From positions 21,312,022 through 21,376,021 of the forward strand of contig OY756967.1 of assembly GCA_963580455.1 (NCBI GenBank): a DNA stretch of 64,000 nucleotides, given 5' to 3'. The stretch's first letter is position 1, and the number at the start of each line of letters is the position of its first letter. Origin of the DNA: Euonymus europaeus. Its lineage: Eukaryota; Streptophyta; Magnoliopsida; Celastrales; Celastraceae. The notes beneath the pieces were generated by a model. The model saw only the letters and a list, made by a program, of their open reading frames with translations. It was not told where the DNA came from and made no database searches. Positions 60,941-64,000 of the stretch are shown piece by piece. Both the position numbers and the translations under genes were made by a program.

Positions 60941-63900
60941 TCAAGTTGGAGCATAGATGTTACTCATGCCCAACTTGTCACACAACTCTAAGAATTGAGT
61001 CCTCCACAGTGCTTTAGTAAAGATATCTCCAATTTGATCTTTAGAGCGAACAAACATTGGAAGAATTCGCTTGGTCTTCACTACCAAGTCTCGAATAAAA
61101 TGGCAATCCACCTCAATATGTTTAGTACGCTCATGAAAAACAGGATTAGAAGCAATATACATAGCTGCTTGATTATCACAGAACATTTTCATAGGAGTAA
61201 GAGATGGAAAACCTATTTCTTGCAGCAAGGACTGAACCCACATCATCTCACAAGCAGTGTGTGCCATAGCACGATACTCGGCTTCTGCACTAGATCTAGC
61301 AACCACATTCTGCTTCTTACTCTTCCATGTAACCAAGTTATCTCCCAGAAAAACACAATAACCAGAGATTGATCTCCTATCAAGAGAATCTCCAGCCCAG
61401 TCTGCATCACTAAATCCCTTGATTTCAAAGGATTTAGAACGTTTAAACAATAAACCCAATTCAGGTGCACCCTTAAGATATTTAAGTATTCTACAGGCTG
61501 CATTCCAATGTTCTACCTGTGGATTCTGCATGAATTGACTCACAACTCCAACAGCAAATGAAATATCAGGACGAGTAACAGTAAGATAAATCAATTTTCC
61601 TACTAATCTCCGATATCTACTTGGATTCTCAAAAGGCTCTCCACCATCTTTGCTAAACTTAACATTAGGATCCATAGGAGTCGAAACGGGTTTAGCTCCC
61701 AAGAGACCAGTCTCCTGTAATAAATCTGTCACATACTTTCTTTGGCACAGAGATAAACCAAGATTGGATCGAGCTACCTCAATTCCTAAGAAATAACGCA
61801 ATTTACCAAGATCCTTTACACTAAAAAGACCATTGAGAAACAGTTTGAGTGCCTGGATGCCTGCTAAATCACTACCAGTGACTACAATATCATCCACGTA
61901 CACAACAAGAATAATGCAACCACTAGCACTATGTTTCACAAAGACAGAATGATCCACAACTACCTGCTTCATGCCAAAGGTTAACACAGCATTACTGAAC
62001 TTTTCAAACCATGCCCGAGGAGATTGTTTAAGACCATATATGGCTTTGTGCAATCTACATACCTTCTTACACTCCCCCTGAGCAACATATCCAGGAGGTT
62101 GCTCCATATACACCTCTTCTTGTAAATCACCATGTAAGAAGGCGTTTTTAATATCAAGTTGATATAAGGGCCAATCTTTGGTGACTGCAACTGCCAAAAT
62201 GACTCGAACAGAAGACAACCGAGCAACTGGAGAGAAAGTTTCAAAGTAATCAACGTCATATGTTTGAGTGTACCCTTTTGCAACTAAGCGAGCCTTATAT
62301 CTCTCGATACTACCATCAGGGAGATATTTAATGGCATAAACCCATCGACAACCAACAACATGCTTTCCAGGAGGTAAATCAACAAGAGTCCAAGTCTGAT
62401 TGCGCTTTAGAGCAGCAATTTCATCATCCATAGCTTGTTTCCAAGCAGGAATAGTAACGGCTTGATTAAAAGAAGAGGGAAGACGAGTGGCAGAAAGAGA
62501 AGTAATAAAGGAAGAAAAGGAAGGAGTCAAATGAGAAAAGGACACAACATTGGAAATAGGATGTTGAGTACAAGTCCGTTTACCTTTACGAAGAGCAACA
62601 GGAAGATCAGTAGGAGAGACTGTAGGAGGAACAACAGGATCTGGGAGCGAAGAGGACAGTGGGGGAGTCGAAGCAGGTTGGTCTTTAAGATGTGGATCTG
62701 TTGGACCAGCAGATTTAAGCTTGGACCAAGTGCCTCTACTATAAACTTGTAATGGTTTGGGTAAATCATTAGAAGAGGGAGGTAGAGGTAAAGGAACAGA
62801 AGAGGACTCGGGAACCATAGGAGAGTTAGAAAAATATGGAACATCATCAAAGAAAGTAACATCAGAGCTTACATAATACCGACAAGAAACAGGATCCCAA
62901 CAACGATAACCTTTTTGTGTACGAGAGTAACCAACAAAGATACATGAAGTAGCCCGAGCAGTCAACTTATCATTATCACCACGCAAGATTTGAACAAAAC
63001 ATTTACTACCAAAGACATGAAGGGGAAGAGAGAATGCAGGAAGAGAAGGAAAAAGAATAGAAAAAGGAGATTTACCATGTAAAAGAGAAGACGGCATTCT
63101 ATTAATTAAATAACAAGCAGTTAAAACAGCATCACCCCAATAGCATTTAGGAACATGCATATGAAGAAGTAGTGTACGAGCAATTTCAATAATATGCCGA
63201 TTTTTACGCTCAGCAACACCATTTTGTTGAGGTGTATGTGGACATGAAGTTTCATGAATAATACCTTTGGTTGCCAAAAAAGAAGATAAGGGTCCTTTAA
63301 CATATTCAAGAGCATTATCAGAACGTAACACACGAATAGAAGTACCAAATTGATTGTAAATTTCATTATAAAAGAGTTCAAAAATAGGGGCTATATCAGA
63401 ACGACGTTTTAATAAAAACAACCAAGTCATCCGAGAATGATCATCAATAAAGGTTACAAAGTAGAAATGACCACTAAGACTAGCAACACGAGTAGGCCCC
63501 CAAATATCAGAGTGCACTAATTCAAAAGGAACAGAACGACGACTAGTAACACGTGGAGGAAAGGAAACACGATGATGTTTACCTAACTCACAAGCATCAC
63601 ATTCTAACTTAGACAGAGAAGAAGGAACAAACATAAGTTGTCGAAGAAGTTTCAAGGATGGATGCCCCAAACGATAGTGCCACTGAAGAGGAGACAAGGA
63701 AGATACGTCAAAAGTAGAAAGCAAAGCAGTAGGTGGATCCAAATAATAAAGACCAGCGTGTTCACGACCCCCACCAATCATCTTCTTCGTCTCTAAGTCT
63801 TGAAAAACACAATGAGAGGGAAAGAAAGTGACACTACAGTTAAAGGCTTTGGTAAGCTTACTGACAGACATAAGATTAAAAGGAAAGTTAGGAACATATT

Positions 63901-64000
63901 GAACATGTTGCAGGGAAAGAGAAGGAGTAGGGGATAAAGTACCACTGCCTAACACAAAACAAGGACGTCCATCAGCAACAGTTATAGTTTGAGGGGATGA
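60941..64000 (-). CDS. Copia pol polyprotein, partial (integrase, RT, RNase H)
   Basis: The frame is open from the window edge to the stop at 60,941, over 1,015 codons; the true start is outside. Numbered from the in-frame GTG at 63,955, the parts are: the end of the protease region; the GAG-pre-integrase zinc-binding block (HYRLGHPS at 93-100, CDACELGKHH at 119-128); the integrase core with Asp150 (VHSDIWGP), Asp213 (RSDN) and Glu249 (QQNGVAERK), the DD35E spacing; a reverse transcriptase (about 505-750) with KARLVAKGYTQ, NAFLHGDL and the catalytic YVDD at about 686; and RNase H (about 850-985) with SDADWAGD, SSAEAEYRAM and DNQAA. All expected catalytic residues are present, so the enzyme half looks competent. 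It makes the DNA copy and inserts it; it is not a host gene. Confidence 0.95.
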   Translation of the reverse strand, partial: SSPQTITVADGRPCFVLGSGTLSPTPSLSLQHVQYVPNFPFNLMSVSKLTKAFNCSVTFFPSHCVFQDLETKKMIGGGREHAGLYYLDPPTALLSTFDVSSLSPLQWHYRLGHPSLKLLRQLMFVPSSLSKLECDACELGKHHRVSFPPRVTSRRSVPFELVHSDIWGPTRVASLSGHFYFVTFIDDHSRMTWLFLLKRRSDIAPIFELFYNEIYNQFGTSIRVLRSDNALEYVKGPLSSFLATKGIIHETSCPHTPQQNGVAERKNRHIIEIARTLLLHMHVPKCYWGDAVLTACYLINRMPSSLLHGKSPFSILFPSLPAFSLPLHVFGSKCFVQILRGDNDKLTARATSCIFVGYSRTQKGYRCWDPVSCRYYVSSDVTFFDDVPYFSNSPMVPESSSVPLPLPPSSNDLPKPLQVYSRGTWSKLKSAGPTDPHLKDQPASTPPLSSSLPDPVVPPTVSPTDLPVALRKGKRTCTQHPISNVVSFSHLTPSFSSFITSLSATRLPSSFNQAVTIPAWKQAMDDEIAALKRNQTWTLVDLPPGKHVVGCRWVYAIKYLPDGSIERYKARLVAKGYTQTYDVDYFETFSPVARLSSVRVILAVAVTKDWPLYQLDIKNAFLHGDLQEEVYMEQPPGYVAQGECKKVCRLHKAIYGLKQSPRAWFEKFSNAVLTFGMKQVVVDHSVFVKHSASGCIILVVYVDDIVVTGSDLAGIQALKLFLNGLFSVKDLGKLRYFLGIEVARSNLGLSLCQRKYVTDLLQETGLLGAKPVSTPMDPNVKFSKDGGEPFENPSRYRRLVGKLIYLTVTRPDISFAVGVVSQFMQNPQVEHWNAACRILKYLKGAPELGLLFKRSKSFEIKGFSDADWAGDSLDRRSISGYCVFLGDNLVTWKSKKQNVVARSSAEAEYRAMAHTACEMMWVQSLLQEIGFPSLTPMKMFCDNQAAMYIASNPVFHERTKHIEVDCHFIRDLVVKTKRILPMFVRSKDQIGDIFTKALWRTQFLELCDKLGMSNIYAPT

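Larger units (their letters stand above)
60628..64000 (-). mobile_element. Ty1/copia LTR retrotransposon, 3' part (runs off the window)
   Basis: Read on the - strand, the internal region ends with a GGGGGAG polypurine tract, immediately followed by the 3' LTR (TGTTGAAGGACAAG...CTCCTAACA, 60,933 down to 60,628, 306 bp, TG...CA ends). The pol frame, with the order protease remnant-integrase-reverse transcriptase-RNase H typical of copia elements, runs to the window edge. The 5' LTR, gag and primer site lie beyond 64,000. Because the pol frame is open over 1,000 codons the insertion is probably young. Confidence 0.95.

Noticed and set aside
61981..63381. Several frames of 86-111 codons within the copia region
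   Set aside because: They are out-of-frame shadows of the pol frame.

Overview
This is plant nuclear DNA, AT-rich, with many short exons split by GT-AG introns and with plant-specific gene families (a CIPK kinase, plant-type calmodulin). It is most likely from a eudicot; I cannot name the species. Four host genes can be assembled exon by exon on the + strand: CSN2/FUS12 (COP9 signalosome subunit 2, 32,170-37,148), CIPK3 (CBL-interacting kinase, 40,961-47,175), VPS26 (retromer subunit, 48,220-52,881) and a 149-residue calmodulin (55,876-57,416). In Arabidopsis CIPK3 (AT2G26980), CSN2 (AT2G26990) and CAM5 (AT2G27030) lie in one small interval, so the right half looks like an old conserved block with VPS26 as an extra neighbour.

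The left 15 kb is very different. It is a patchwork of duplicated gene fragments: pieces of CSN2 (introns as well as exons), pieces of a degenerate kinase/KEN-type (IRE1/RNase L-like) gene, two copies of a syntaxin exon and one exostosin (GT47) piece. CSN2 and kinase pieces are fused at one shared breakpoint, in at least two copies that stay open across the joint. A third copy on the - strand is part of a large inverted repeat (about 11.3-13.75 kb, arms about 1.2 kb) that could transcribe into a long hairpin. Two families of TRIM-like miniature LTR elements (1.8-2.4 kb and 4.5-6.5 kb) are inserted in or carried along with these fragments.

The middle (15-32 kb) is mostly intergenic: a cluster of tandem repeats at 16.2-17.5 kb, a roughly 5-kb Helitron (22,581 to about 27,540, - strand) with both termini and remains of an RPA1-like OB-fold gene, and AT-rich relic DNA with a probable retroelement RNase H fragment near 30.3 kb. 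The right edge holds the 3' part of a Ty1/copia retrotransposon (- strand, 60,628 to beyond 64,000) with its LTR and an open integrase-RT-RNase H frame.

In the host block, CSN2 acts in nuclear protein turnover (cullin deneddylation), CIPK3 and calmodulin in calcium signalling, and VPS26 in endosomal sorting. They do not form a pathway or operon; their adjacency is positional. Gene models were assembled by hand from splice sites and recalled family sequences, with no database search.
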